In this document: piece by piece, positions 10,636 through 21,707 of the stretch
How the letters are laid out: each line of letters begins with the position of its first letter
Position numbering within the stretch: the stretch's first letter is position 1
Assembly (NCBI RefSeq): GCF_019703515.2
Contig: NC_059379.1
Location: forward strand, 25,298,380 to 25,362,379
Direction of reading: 5' to 3'
DNA: 64,000 bases
Source: Myxocyprinus asiaticus
Taxonomy: Eukaryota; Chordata; Actinopteri; Cypriniformes; Catostomidae
Position numbers and translations under genes: made by a program
Notes under the pieces: model-generated
Databases searched by the model: none
The model's input: only the letters and a program-made list of their open reading frames with translations
Told to the model about the DNA's origin: nothing

Positions 10636-10664
<29 letters not shown>
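10636..10664. repeat. Poly(A) run of about 28 bases
   Basis: A homopolymer A tract in the plcd3-acbd4 intergenic region. It could be the tail of a lost retroposon, but no retroposon body is recognisable beside it. Confidence 0.9.
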
Positions 10665-10667
<3 letters not shown>

Positions 10668-10863
10668 CTGAATCTATCAAAGCTAGTGAACTAGAATCTG
10701 ATTTCAAGCCCGGCGGACACACTGACGCTCTGATATGTCATTGATGCGATTTAAAAGCATATTAGATGTTTATAATATTAATTTGTTTTTTAAAAGATCC
10801 TAAAATGTCATTTAATAGTCATTCAAATGAACAGACTCGACACGTTCCCCTCATCCTATAGAC

Positions 10864-12022
10864 CAGGGGTACTCAATTGGCGGCCTCGGGTCCGGATCCG
10901 GACAAAGGACAATTAAATCCGGACCGAATTCTGGAGCTTTCAGCTACTTATCTGACACCAGGCTAAGTGATTATGTAAGCATATGTGTATTCGCCCGCGG
11001 AGCGGGAATAAAGCACGTTCAGCGCTACGCGTTTTCATTCCCGCTCCGCGCGCGTTGCCTCTCTCCCCGCTATAGACATGAGGCGCCGCATCAAGCCTAA
11101 TTTACTGTACGAGTTGCAGGTGCGGTTATTTTAACAACAGTAGCGGAGACACCGCTACATATACTGGCATCTTTCGCTTAAACACACTGCAGAAAACAAA
11201 AATTAAGTAAAGTGAAACTATTTTCATCTGTCTGATATGTGATTCAGAGGTTCAGCTAAGCCAGGTTTGAGTCAGGACCTTAAGACTATAACGTTTTTTC
11301 CATCTACATTTAGCTTCATTAATCAGCATGTTAGGAGCCTTTCATAATAAACAGATTTTTGTTCTACTTTTGTGAAAATTAAGCAGAGATGTCATCATGG
11401 CAAGGAAAGCTTATTTATCCTTAAATTAATCAAACAGATAATTAATGCTTCACTGTTATGTAAATTGTTTGTTTGTTGTTAGCAGATTCTCACTTTAAGG
11501 AAAATATCAAAATGGTCCATTCAGGCTTTTACATTTTTATACATTTTCTCTCTGGGGACACCTCTGAACCCACAGTATTTTATCTGTCAAGAGGTCTCCT
11601 ATGTCCCATACATAGGTATAGATTCTGAATGTAAAAATATTTCAACAAAACTGGACTGCTGTCATTCAGCTTCAAAACAAACTGTTGACCTTATCTTTTA
11701 ATATTCACATCTAAGTGCCCTCGACTTATGATATCTTGATGTAATCTTTTAATCTTTTGGTAGAAAAGATCTCTCAGACCCCACTTGGTGTCTCTGGGCC
11801 CCCAATGTCCTCATCAGGATTTTTTTTTTTTTTACAAAGTACTATTGCTGTCAACATGGCAAGATATAAAAACTATTAAAAAAAAAATAAATAAAAAAAA
11901 AAAAAAAAAAGATATATAATTTCCTAGCCACATAACTACTGACACCATGTAAGCTATCCAGACTTTTGCTGGGAAGGAAATGTAGAGACCGGACCTCTTG
12001 GAACTTTAATTGAGTACCCCTG
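10864..12022. mobile_element. Non-autonomous hAT element with perfect 8-bp target duplication
   Basis: The ends are CAGGGGTACTCAATT and AATTGAGTACCCCTG, a 15-bp perfect inverted repeat. Both flanks read CTATAGAC (10856-10863 and 12023-12030), a perfect 8-bp target duplication, so this is a complete and fairly young hAT insertion of about 1.16 kb. The interior has a GC-rich patch (10990-11090, many CGCG) and poly(A)/poly(T) runs, but no transposase. Confidence 0.9.
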
Positions 12023-12046
12023 CTATAGACTAACAATTTATGACAC

Positions 12047-12048
12047 TA

Positions 12049-12083
<35 letters not shown>

Positions 12084-12128
12084 TTATATACATATATGTA
12101 TATAATATATATGTATACGTATATATAT
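12047..12128. repeat. (TA)n-rich low-complexity tract
   Basis: Alternating TA with GTATA and CATA interruptions, directly upstream of the acbd4 promoter. Confidence 0.9.
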
Positions 12129-12149
12129 GGAAATATGAAATGTACAGCA

Positions 12150-12260
12150 TTTTTGACGCGTCACATTCTGACGTCAACACTCATGTTGGGACGTAACGCG
12201 GCGACCAATCATCATCGTAGATAATCCACCACGTGACCGAATCAGGAAGTGAACTCCTGG
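12150..12260 (+). promoter_or_regulatory. acbd4: Probable acbd4 promoter with CRE-like and E-box sites
   Basis: A CpG-richer stretch holds CTGACGTCAAC (a full CRE-like TGACGTCA), GCGACCAATCATC (a CCAAT box) and CCACCACGTGACC (an E-box CACGTG flanked as in USF/TFE-type sites). It lies about 200-300 bp before the first exon-like sequence. The exact transcription start cannot be read from sequence. Confidence 0.45.
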
Positions 12261-12432
12261 CTGAAATTCCAAGTAGTGAAAGATCGCTTTTTTATTTTTT
12301 TATTTTTTATTTTTTTGAAGACAGCAGTAAATAGTTTTCAGACACAAGTTTTGTGCAAAGAGTGAGCTCACCCCGCTCTTTAAAACTGTGTTTTCAATGT
12401 GACCGATCACTTAATTGTTTTTGTTACAGTCA

Positions 12433-12478
12433 TATAGGAGTGATCGGGTGTTATGGCAACAGCAGGAGTACAGGACAG
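12433..12478 (+). other. acbd4: Candidate acbd4 upstream exon with short upstream reading frame
   Basis: TTGTTACAG could serve as an acceptor and ACAG/GTGAGT as a donor. The exon has an ATG at 12453 (MATAGVQD). Splicing to the most likely next acceptors does not keep this ATG in frame with the acyl-CoA-binding domain, so I read it as 5' UTR with a short upstream frame. A different acceptor near 12757 would make an in-frame N-terminus but looks weak. Confidence 0.4.
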
Positions 12479-12782
12479 GTGAGTTGAAGCTCGCTAACTC
12501 TGCTTGACCTCCTGACAAATGTCCTGAAGGCAGAAAAGCAAAGTCACTTGGACGGATATTTACATGAAGGGGTTGTAATTACAAATCCTTTCTGAAAATT
12601 GTCGTACATGAACTGAAAACACAAGTTCATTCTCTTCCTAAGCTTGCTTTCTGAATATTGTATAGAAACTAGAATGACACATGTGTCACCGGTGAATATA
12701 ATTTACAGGTTGTCCAGTTAATGAACTTTCGGCCGCAGGAGTGTGGAAAAGATAGAGACCGTATGGTATGCCAACTCTTACA

Positions 12783-15686
12783 ATGTCAGGGACCGAAGAC
12801 TGTCAAAGGCGCTTTCAGGCGGCTGTCGACGTCATACAAAGCCTACCCAAAAATGGTAGCCTTGCTCACAATTGACTAAAATAACACCATCACTGTCATG
12901 CAGTTGACATCATCATCATAATGTTCCAAAAGTAAAATCTTCATCGCATGTCATTGCAAACATCTGTAGATTACTATCTAAACCAGTTTAAAACCAGTTG
13001 ACAAATTATATGGGAGTACACCACACACTGATTTGCAATATTGGCATCTGCATTTTCAGACCTTTGCAACAACAAGTGACTCTTGTGTTAAATTGTAAAC
13101 TCTGCTTGCACAGGTTCCTACAGACCCTCTTATGAAGTGATGCTGCACTTTTATGGTCTATACAAACAGGCAGTCTGTGGCCCATGTACAGTGTCCCGTC
13201 CTGGCTTCTGGGACCCTGTAGGCCGTTACAAATGGTTAGGTTTTTAACCTGTTTTCCACAACATATTCAAGTCCCATAATGTGCCTAATTAAAGTGTGAT
13301 CCTGTTGATGGTTCCAGATCTTTTGGAACATTTTAAACTTTCTAAAATCATTGTAGCATTGTAGCATTGAAGTGTGGTTAACATAGAGATGGCATCTTAA
13401 TGACATGTTTTCCTCTTGTGTCAGGGATGCTTGGAATCAGCTGGGAGCCATGAGCCGAGAGAGCGCAATGGCTGCTTACGTGGATGAAATTAAGAAAGTT
13501 GCACAAGAGGTGGGTCAACGTACAAAATTTCAGTGCAAACCCCATAAGTCCATAACGTAAGCTTAGAGAGAAGAAAAATATTGCTAAACGTTTAGCACAT
13601 CGCTGTAGGTAACTTGCAAATCATAATTTGTTTTCAGAGAGGCCGTGCAAAAGAATTGTTTTCTTATGAATTAATCTGTTGTTACATGTTAATTTACAGG
13701 TAATAGACACTATGCCAATAAATGAGAAGACTGCACCCTTTTTCCACTATTTTGAACCTCTCTATCATGTCATTCATGATATGCCCAGACCTCCAGAGGC
13801 ACTTATAACGCTAAGATCAGGTGTGTATGCATTAGATTGCTTGTAAAATGTGTGTTTGCGTAGGTGGCCGATTATGGAGTAAATCGTATACCCAGTAAAT
13901 GCCAAATTTTGCCTTTTGAGAGTTGTATTTATGATTTCTGAGTTTATATTTGAAAAATGTAAATGCCAAAGAATCAAATGATGGTTTGACAGAATGTGAA
14001 CTAGAAAGTGCAACACAAGAACTGGCACCTCAAGAGCAGGACCTCACAGAGACAGTCCCTGAAAGTGAACCTCATCTGGAAAGCACAGGTAGTGGAATGA
14101 TAATCTATATGTGTGGCCTTTTGTCAGGTTGTCTATTGAGAATATTTTGCGGTCCACCAAAAACTTCCATTGTAACATTTTGTGAGACCAGTGAAGCACA
14201 ATTCCCGAACAAATGACTCATATGTGCCGGTTCTTTTGAATCTGCTGTGAGAAACAAACAGCATGACCAGTGTACCCCTGTTCTTGAACTAATGACTCTT
14301 ATGAGCCGGTCTTTTTAATCTACTGTGAGAAACATACAGCACAACCAGTGAACCCCGATTCCTGAACAAATGACTCTAATGAGCTGGTTCTTTTAAATCT
14401 ACAGCACAAAACATACAGTGTGATCAGTGTAGCCCAATTCTCTAACAAATAAATCTTATGAGCCGGTACTTTTGCATCTACACCGCAAAACATACAGCAC
14501 GACCAGTGTAGTCTGAATCCTGAACTAAAGACTCTTCTGAGCCATTTTGTAAAAACAAGGGCACGAAACATACAGCACGACCAGTGTAGCCCGATTCCTG
14601 AACAAATCAGTCATATGAGCCAGTTCTTTTGAATCTATAGCACGAAACATACAGAGCGACCAGTGTAGCCCAATACCTGAACAAATGACTCTTATAAGTC
14701 GGTCCTTTTGAATCTACACCACAAAACATACAGCGCTACCTCCCAAACGAATGACTGTTATTAGCAGTTCTTTTTAAAAAACTTCCTGAACAGCAAGTCA
14801 TTCATTTCATCATGTCTGAATCGAATTATACCGAGAAATGTCACTGTGTTACAGTATGTGTAATGAACAATTAATAAAATATCTTAATTCAAATGTTTGT
14901 GTAAATGCACCTTGTGCTCGAATTTGTTCTGTTAAAATAGGAAATCATCTCAGCTTTTGAAAACAGGCTGCTGAGGAAAGTAGTGTAAATCCAGTAAGAC
15001 TTGCATTTCTTATTTCCAAAAATTTATTTCTCAAAAGTACTAAAACAATTGTTAATGGAACCATTAAAGAACCGGAATTGTTACATGCAAGTTTATCGGA
15101 ACTGGAATCGTAAAATACTTGTTTACCGCCTAGACATGTCTGGCCAAAGTGACTGTTAGAGCATTTAACTGTTGCATAACTAACAAGTGATGCCAAGATT
15201 TTCTGCACTATACCACTTCCCTTTCATCCCTGCATATGTTTGTAGAGCTAGCTTTGTCTGAGGGTCAGGGGCCGACTAGTGACTCAGAGAGTGAAATCTT
15301 CTGTGACTCACTGGAACAACTGGACAGTGTTAAGGTATGATTTTTGACAGATTCAAATTCTACATCCAGTTAATGTTTATCCAAGCTACAGTGGTTGCTA
15401 TTGTTTGCCTTTTTTCATGTGTAAACAGCTTGCTGCAATGCCCGATAGTTTCCAAATTGGGCATGCACGCTCTGAAACCCCTGTAGTCCAGGAGCATCAC
15501 TACACCCTGGTCTCTCAGGTGACTCAGATGGGTGCTGGACATGGTGGCGAGGGGGCAAAGGAAAGACATGGTAGCACCTTGAGAAGGAACGCAGGAAGAG
15601 AGGGTCAGCAGCAAAGCTGGAGAGAACCCTCAGGTAAGTATTATCTATACAGATTAATCCCACATTAGATACACAACCAATCTGAA

Positions 15687-15722
<36 letters not shown>

Positions 15723-18700
15723 TTGTTTTTCTTCTTCAGTATACTAATGTCATTGTTGTTCAAAGTAAGTTGTTATGGAGTCTTCTGTGAATGAATGTGC
15801 TGTTCCATTGTAGATGAAAGTAAACCTAGCAAAATCCAAAAAAAAGCTAGCTGTTGGATTTACAATAGAATTTGGTGTTTAGTGGAGTTTCTTTTTGGTG
15901 GTTGGGAACTGTGAACTAGCCTTAAAGGAATAGTTCACCCAGTAATGATAATTTTCTCATCGTTTACTCAACCATTATGCTGTCTCAAACTTGGTTGACT
16001 TTCTCTTCTATGTTACACAAACAAAGATATTTTGATGGAGATATGATGTGATTTTATCCATAAAAAGCAAGTCAATGGGGTCCTACACTTTCAAGCTCCA
16101 AAAAGGACATAAAGGCAGAAAAAAGGTAATCCATACTACTCAAGTGTTTTAATCCATGTCTTCTGAAGCGATACGATTAGTTTTGGGTGAGAACAGACCA
16201 AAATGTAACTCCTTTTTCACTATTAATCTTGCCATCCACAATCTCCTTTGGAGCTCCTTTTTGGAGCTTAAAAGTTTGGGTCCAATTGAAATTGCAAGTT
16301 TGAGACAGCAAAAGGGTGAGGAAATGATGAGAGAATTATCATTTTTTGGGTGAATTCCTTTAAGAATCAGGGCAACCTCAGATCAATATTTTTATCTTGG
16401 TAGATGACAACAACAGTTAATTCCCAATAACTGTTGACAAAACACACAGGAAATGTTCTGTTATTTAAGTGAACATTCAGATATGAAATTGCCCATGGTA
16501 CCACGTAATCAGTGCAGAATGACCAGGCTGATCTCTGATGCCCTAGATTTTTGGGTGCTGTCTCATATCCCTTAAATGTTGAATCCACGTTAGAGACGTC
16601 TGAACTGAGACAGATGCTCAGTCTGTGTCCAGTATTATTTAGTATTTGTTTTGCGTGTATATGTTTGTATGTGTGCATACATGTTTTGTTTCAGGTTATG
16701 CGGCCCACTGCTATGCGAGATGGATGGAGCGGTCTGCCTCGGGTGCTGGTTCAGGGGGAGAGGGTGGAGACAATTCTGAGGGAGGGCCTGAAAGGCTACA
16801 GGATTCCCAGGTGCAACAGCAGATCGTTTTAGCCTTACGGCAACTAAGAGAAGACATGCAAAGCGTTATGGAAAGACTAAAGGTGGTTGAGGGTCTTGCC
16901 ACCGCAAATGTAAGCATCTTTTTGTCAGCAAGTGCAAAGAACTTGACAATGCAAGGCTCAACAATAAAGAAGCCTGCTGGCCCGGAGCCAGTTAACAGAA
17001 CTGTCACTTACCCTATTGGGCCACTGCTGCTTTGTCCTTATTACAGATCAAAACTTGTGTTGATCATATACATGTGTTTTTATGCCTTAAACAACTTAAA
17101 GGGATAGTTCACCCAAAAATGAAAGTTCTCTCATTCTTCTGCTGAACACAAATGAAGATTTTTTAAATAATATTTCAGCTCTTTAAGTCCATACAATACA
17201 AGTGAATAGTGACCAAAACTTGAAGCACCAAAAAGCACATAAAGGCAGCATAAAAGTAATCCATACAACACCAATGGTTTAATCCATGTCTTCTAAAGCA
17301 TTCCAATCAGTTTTGAGTGAGAACAGACCAAAATGTAACTTCTTTTTCTCTATAAACCATTACATCAGTACAGTAGTCTCCTTGGCGATCATGATTTCAA
17401 GCTCGATTACACTTCCTAGTACTCTGCGCATGCGTCAAGCACTAGGAAGTGTAATCGAGCTTGAAATCGTGACTGTGCCTAGAGATTGCAATGGCAAGAC
17501 GTAAAGTGAAAAAGGAGTTACAGATTGGTCTGTTCTCACACAAAACCAATTGGATCACTTCAGTTGGATCGCATTAAACCACTGGAGTCTTATGGATTAC
17601 TTTTATGCTGCCTTTATGTGCTTTTTGGAGCTTCACATTTTTGGTCACTGTTCACTGGTATTGTGTGGACCTACAGAGCTGAGATATCCTTCTAAAAATA
17701 TTTATGTTCTGCAGAAAAAAGAAAGTCATACACATCTGGGATGGCTTGAGGGTGATTAAATGATTAGAGAATTTTAATTTTTGGGTAAACTATTCCTTTA
17801 AACAATAATTTTTCTATTTACTGAACATTGATGTTGCGGATTCTAATGGTTTAAACTTGTCATCAAGATGGATAACAGAGATTAGGTTTTGTTGAAATTA
17901 TGAGAATGATTGTCTATAGAGGCATGAGTTAGAATGGTTTATAAATCTGTAACCCATTCAATAAGTAATATTTTGCTTCGTATGCCATAATTTTCCAGCA
18001 CAAAAATGTCTCCTTAAGTTTATAGCTGTCATGAAGTTACTTTATAGCTGCTAGAATTGCAAATCAAAAGAAAACTCAACATTTCATGAAAAACATACAT
18101 ATCGTTTTTCTGGAACATTTATAAAAATACTGCTAAAAAAATCGAATGTATATTTTGCGGTGGGGTCAGAGAAAATATTGTCAGGACAAGTACAAATCTG
18201 AACTACTGGCCCAACTTACTGTTGAGCCCTGCAATGTGCATGGAGTCTCACTCGCATATGATGACAGCACTAAAAATAAAAGCACAGAAAGGTGCACTCG
18301 ATTTGTCAAAACTGACCACTGTAAAGTACAGTTTGCATGATTTAAATGTGTGAATATTTTAATACTGTTTTGTTTATGGGTTTGAGTATGAGTCAAAGTT
18401 TAAGAATTCTAGATATAGCTCATGGTTATATAAAAATGGAATAAGATGAGTGTTTTGAATGGCAGAAACCTTAAACGTAACTCCAGTCAGCTGAGACTAA
18501 AATGTCCCTACAACCTGACAAATATAATTTAAATAGGTGTCCTGGGATATCACACCTGTTTCTGTGGTAGCAAAAAATAATCTGATCATGGAATGCTATT
18601 GTTTAGCCAATTAGAAGACTTTGAGGTGCTCTATGCCTGTCAGTCATTTTGAGAGTTCAGGCTTGCTGATATGGGGTCTGCTGACATGTCTTTGGAGGGT

Positions 18701-19160
18701 GGGATTTTGGAGAGAGAGGGGTGGTGTAACTCGGTCTAAGTATGGTGGAAATTAACGATACAGGTGACATTGCTTACAGAACCTCCACCATCAGTTTTTT
18801 GATGACTGAATTTAGTCCACAATTTCACTTCTATTCATGTTTAATGCCCAGAACTCACAATGGAGATCCTATGTACAACTGACATCCCCAGAGACAAAGG
18901 TAAAACTTATGACAGACTTGCAATGAACCTCAACATTAATTTCTACTAAGTCAAATACATTGTAACAAGTAACATTGACTGGGGGAAAAATAGATGTGTG
19001 TTAATTGTTATTTAAATTTCTCTTGTGCCCACAGGAGAAATGGTGGCCATTCGACATCTCTGGGCGCACATTGCTGCTTTTGTTGGTGTGGCCTTTTGTG
19101 ACTCAGGGCTTGCTGTTCCTACTGAGGCAGAGGAAGAGAAAGCTTCACATGTGCATATGA
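12783..19160 (+). CDS. acbd4: acbd4, acyl-CoA-binding domain protein 4 (10 coding exons)
   Basis: Exons with canonical junctions and consistent phases: 12783-12855, 13114-13234, 13425-13509, 13700-13820, 13972-14088, 15246-15334, 15429-15633, 16695-16909, 18852-18899, 19035-19160; 399 codons. Residues 5-100 are the acyl-CoA-binding domain ([41 protein letters not shown]). Residues 185-199 are acidic with FFAT-like core IFCDSLE. Residues 307-340 look like a coiled coil, and 370-388 form one hydrophobic segment followed by a basic tail (RQRKRK). This is the plan of ACBD4/ACBD5, tail-anchored peroxisomal proteins that bind VAP proteins on the ER. ACBD4 is preferred from [15 protein letters not shown] and from the neighbours plcd3 and hexim1. 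The start at 12783 is inferred; no defect was seen. Confidence 0.9.
14130..14790. repeat. Minisatellite, about 79-bp unit, seven to eight diverged copies
   Basis: Phrases such as AACAAATGACTCTTATGAGC, 'ccggttcttttgaatctac' and 'acatacagcacgaccagtgta' recur at spacing 78-80 bp (copies near 14211, 14290, 14368, 14447, 14526, 14604, 14683; a shorter one at 14749). It fills the acbd4 intron between the fifth and sixth coding exons. Unit-to-unit differences are modest. Confidence 0.9.
15689..15719. repeat. (CA)n microsatellite
   Basis: About 15 CA units in the acbd4 intron, 55 bp after the exon ending at 15633. Confidence 0.95.
15921..16364. repeat. GGGATAGTTCACCC-type MITE in acbd4 intron
   Basis: It opens CCTTAAAGGAATAGTTCACC and closes TTTTTGGGTGAATTCCTTTAAG, with the 'catgtcttctgaagcgatac' block in the centre. 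The ends are inverted and flanked by TTAA. Confidence 0.8.
17097..17801. repeat. GGGATAGTTCACCC-type MITE with perfect central hairpin
   Basis: It opens TTAAAGGGATAGTTCACCCA and closes TTTGGGTAAACTATTCCTTT. At its centre 17393-17420 and 17441-17468 are perfect 28-bp reverse complements around a 20-bp loop containing TGCGCATGCG. The whole element is a long imperfect palindrome in an acbd4 intron. Confidence 0.85.
18460..18775. repeat. Relic related to the GCTGTAAGCGATTT MITE
   Basis: Segments such as 'gtcctgggatatcac', 'gtctttggagggtgggattttgga' and the order of blocks match the element at 44010-44450. The terminal inverted repeats are not preserved. It lies before acbd4 exon 18852-18899. Confidence 0.5.
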
Positions 19161-19830
19161 ATTTACCGTGCCGAGTGGAAATGAAAGGAAAAGTCATGTT
19201 ATAGAATGATCAATAATACATTTGGCTTTCAGTGCTTCAATTAAAGCACTTGATAAGCAGACTCAAGTGAAGAGAGGAAATATTCTAACCTCATTTCTTA
19301 AATGGATCTTACCATTTAATATTAATATGTGCAATTTTCAGAGAAATTCTGGGTTTAATTGTGTAATTTAATGTTTATAATGTAATTTGTTCTGTGTAAT
19401 TCTGGTTATATGTAGCAGTGTGCCAAGGCAGTCACTGACTGTCAATAATGTATGAAACCTATATTCTTTTTTAAATAAGCACCATTCATTAGTACTGGTT
19501 GCTGAAGTCTGAAATATTAACCATGTAAATGCCATCTGCACCAAAAGGATTTATAAAAATCTTGCTTACACTATGCCATAGGATGCCATGCACTTTGTGG
19601 AACTGACTAATATTGGTGTAAAATGTATGCAATCAAATAGTCTTTAATAACTACAGGGGCCTTCACTTGAGTAATATGTACATGCAGAAAGCTATCACTC
19701 TGAAATGAGAAAAAAGAACCACAGACTATTTTTGACTGTACACAAGGTGTGTGGTCCTGTAATTAGAGGATACTAATAAATGCACAAAACAGTTCCCTTG
19801 TACATGCAATAAAGGTCACCCACTTAATGT
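19161..19830 (+). other. acbd4: acbd4 3' UTR with polyadenylation signals
   Basis: After the stop codon (TGA at 19158-19160) the sequence is AT-rich. AATAAA hexamers occur at about 19775 and 19808. Either could end the transcript; I could not choose. Confidence 0.5.
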
Positions 19831-21200
19831 TTAAGAGATTAAGCATGAGATTAGTAAGCAGTTACAGACAGATGGAATTAGCGATTGCTGGTATGTTTTA
19901 CTTTGTGTAGCTGCAACTAAAAGTGGGTTTGAATGGATACTGGATTCATTTTGTAATATCAAGGGGAGTAAAATCAAACTAAATCCATTACTTGAGGAAC
20001 GGATTGCGTTTCATGTTAAATGCATTCAAGTGCATTTTCTTCTATCCTCAAACTCACACACCCATTGTTACAGTGCAAATAAAGCAAATATCTAGTCTCT
20101 TCTATTCATTCTTTGAATGTGGTCGTAGAAAACTCAGTCACGGTATGTCATCACAGTCTATTCTGGCTTTGAAAGTCAGTGGTTTGAATTGTTAAACCAA
20201 ATGTCCTCAACAATCAATTGTCATGGTCTTTTTTTTTTATCAGTATTGATTAGGACGGTAAACTGAGATCTATGCTATAGATTGGAACTGTGCTTTTACT
20301 CTGTTTCGACTAAAAACTCTAAAGTTTCTAAGAATGCGGACAGAAAAACACTTGGAAACGTGAATTGCTTTCGAACAGGCCTAGTGTATTGCTTCGCGTT
20401 GGCTCTTGTTTAACAGATGTGAAGCAGCTAGCGAACTACCCTAGCACGACTACATTGCTGTGCCAGCAAACACAATGTTTAACAATCAAACTAAGAATTT
20501 AAATGTATATAGTAAAAATGCATCAGTGACTTCTATCGTGATTTCTTAAAAAATGCCTGACAGTCGTAAATCTAATCATCTCACAAATACGAGAAGGCTA
20601 ACTGGTTCACTTTGCCAGCTAGCACGTCCGTAAATCCGCCTAATATAAAATGTTTGGCAGAGACTGGTAGGAATTTCAAGTCTAGCTTCTATATTTGAAA
20701 TACATGTAAGGGCAAATTTACTTTGTTTATAACTAAGGCGGCTGGTCTTAGTTTCTATCAGTTTGCTTGTGCTAGCTTATTCATGTTAATCTAGACCTCA
20801 TTACTCAGCTAGCTAGAAAACAAACAATGCTAATTTCTTCACTTCATCGTTACGGATAAATTCAACAAACAAGCAAAGGACATGTTATATTTTATATTGA
20901 GATGCGACTTTTCATTTCAACAAGGACAAATGATTGTAGTAAATATAAATTGCAAGTTCGTTATCTCCTTGTATACAACCGCTACTAAACTGTGAGTGTA
21001 TGTACGGCTGTGGAAAGTAGAACTATTTTATGCGTGAGGGGTGATTATTCCTACCGAGAGTCCGGGGGTGTGTTGCATTTTTTGTGTAGAAATGCAAAAG
21101 AAACAAATACGATATCATATTATAACCGTATATGCTTTGTACGTGCAATCGTACATCAACAGATTCTGCAGTGTTATTTCAGTATTATTCAGTGAAAGTT
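19831..21200. other. acbd4-hexim1 intergenic region
   Basis: About 1.4 kb without an exon, transposon end or RNA gene that I can support. CpG density rises towards the right end where the hexim1 promoter begins. Confidence 0.5.
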
Positions 21201-21224
21201 TAAAATGTCCTAAACTGAGGCGGA

Positions 21225-21560
21225 TGTTTGCACCCGCTTCGGGCGCGCTTGGTAGCGTCCACTAGAGTAGCCGGGACAGCTTTCGGTTTGATTGACTATG
21301 GAAAAGACCAATCAGAATGCTCGGATGGCGCAGCGAACGCGCAAAAAACTTTTTAGCCAATGAGAATGTCGAATGGGCGTATCGCGATCGGGAATGAAAA
21401 CAAGTGATGAATTATGGGAAATGTAGGTTTTGCGGTTGAAATGTCGTTGCATTTCAATGCTGGGCGGGACTTCAAGTCCCACAAAGCAGAAAAAACGAAG
21501 ACTAGACGCATGCGCCTTTATGTGGGGGAGGTAATAAATTCACAAGCCTCAGTCTTTTCC
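21225..21560 (+). promoter_or_regulatory. hexim1: Probable hexim1 promoter (two CCAAT boxes, NRF1-like site)
   Basis: A CpG-rich stretch contains GACCAATCAGAATGC (about 21308) and TAGCCAATGAGAATG (about 21353), two CCAAT boxes about 45 bp apart. GACGCATGCGCC near 21505 resembles an NRF1 site. ATTATGGGAAATGTAGG near 21412 resembles a ZNF143-type site. GGGACTTCAAGTCCC (about 21466) is a perfect palindrome with a single-base centre. No TATA box is seen. Confidence 0.5.
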
Positions 21561-21707
21561 GTAGCAGAAGCGAATTGGAGTTTGTGCTGGAGGGAAATGT
21601 TCTCTTGGTCGCCAAGAAACCAAGTCAATAGTACACGGAACGGAAAGGGTTAACATTTAACAGTCTTAGATAGCATAATAACTCAAACACGAGATTTGAG
21701 TTGCACG

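Larger units (their letters stand above)
9949..12399. other. Divergent intergenic region between plcd3 and acbd4
   Basis: About 2.5 kb separate the two start codons, which face away from each other. The stretch holds simple repeats, a hAT element and the acbd4 promoter, listed separately. I see no gene in it. Confidence 0.6.

Noticed and set aside
12453..12478. MATAGVQD as the ACBD4 N-terminus
   Set aside because: It does not stay in frame with the acyl-CoA-binding domain through either good acceptor. The ATG at 12783 explains the human-like N-terminus better.
14209..14790. CRISPR-like array (regular spacing)
   Set aside because: The organism is a vertebrate, and the spacers are as repetitive as the repeats. 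It is a plain minisatellite.
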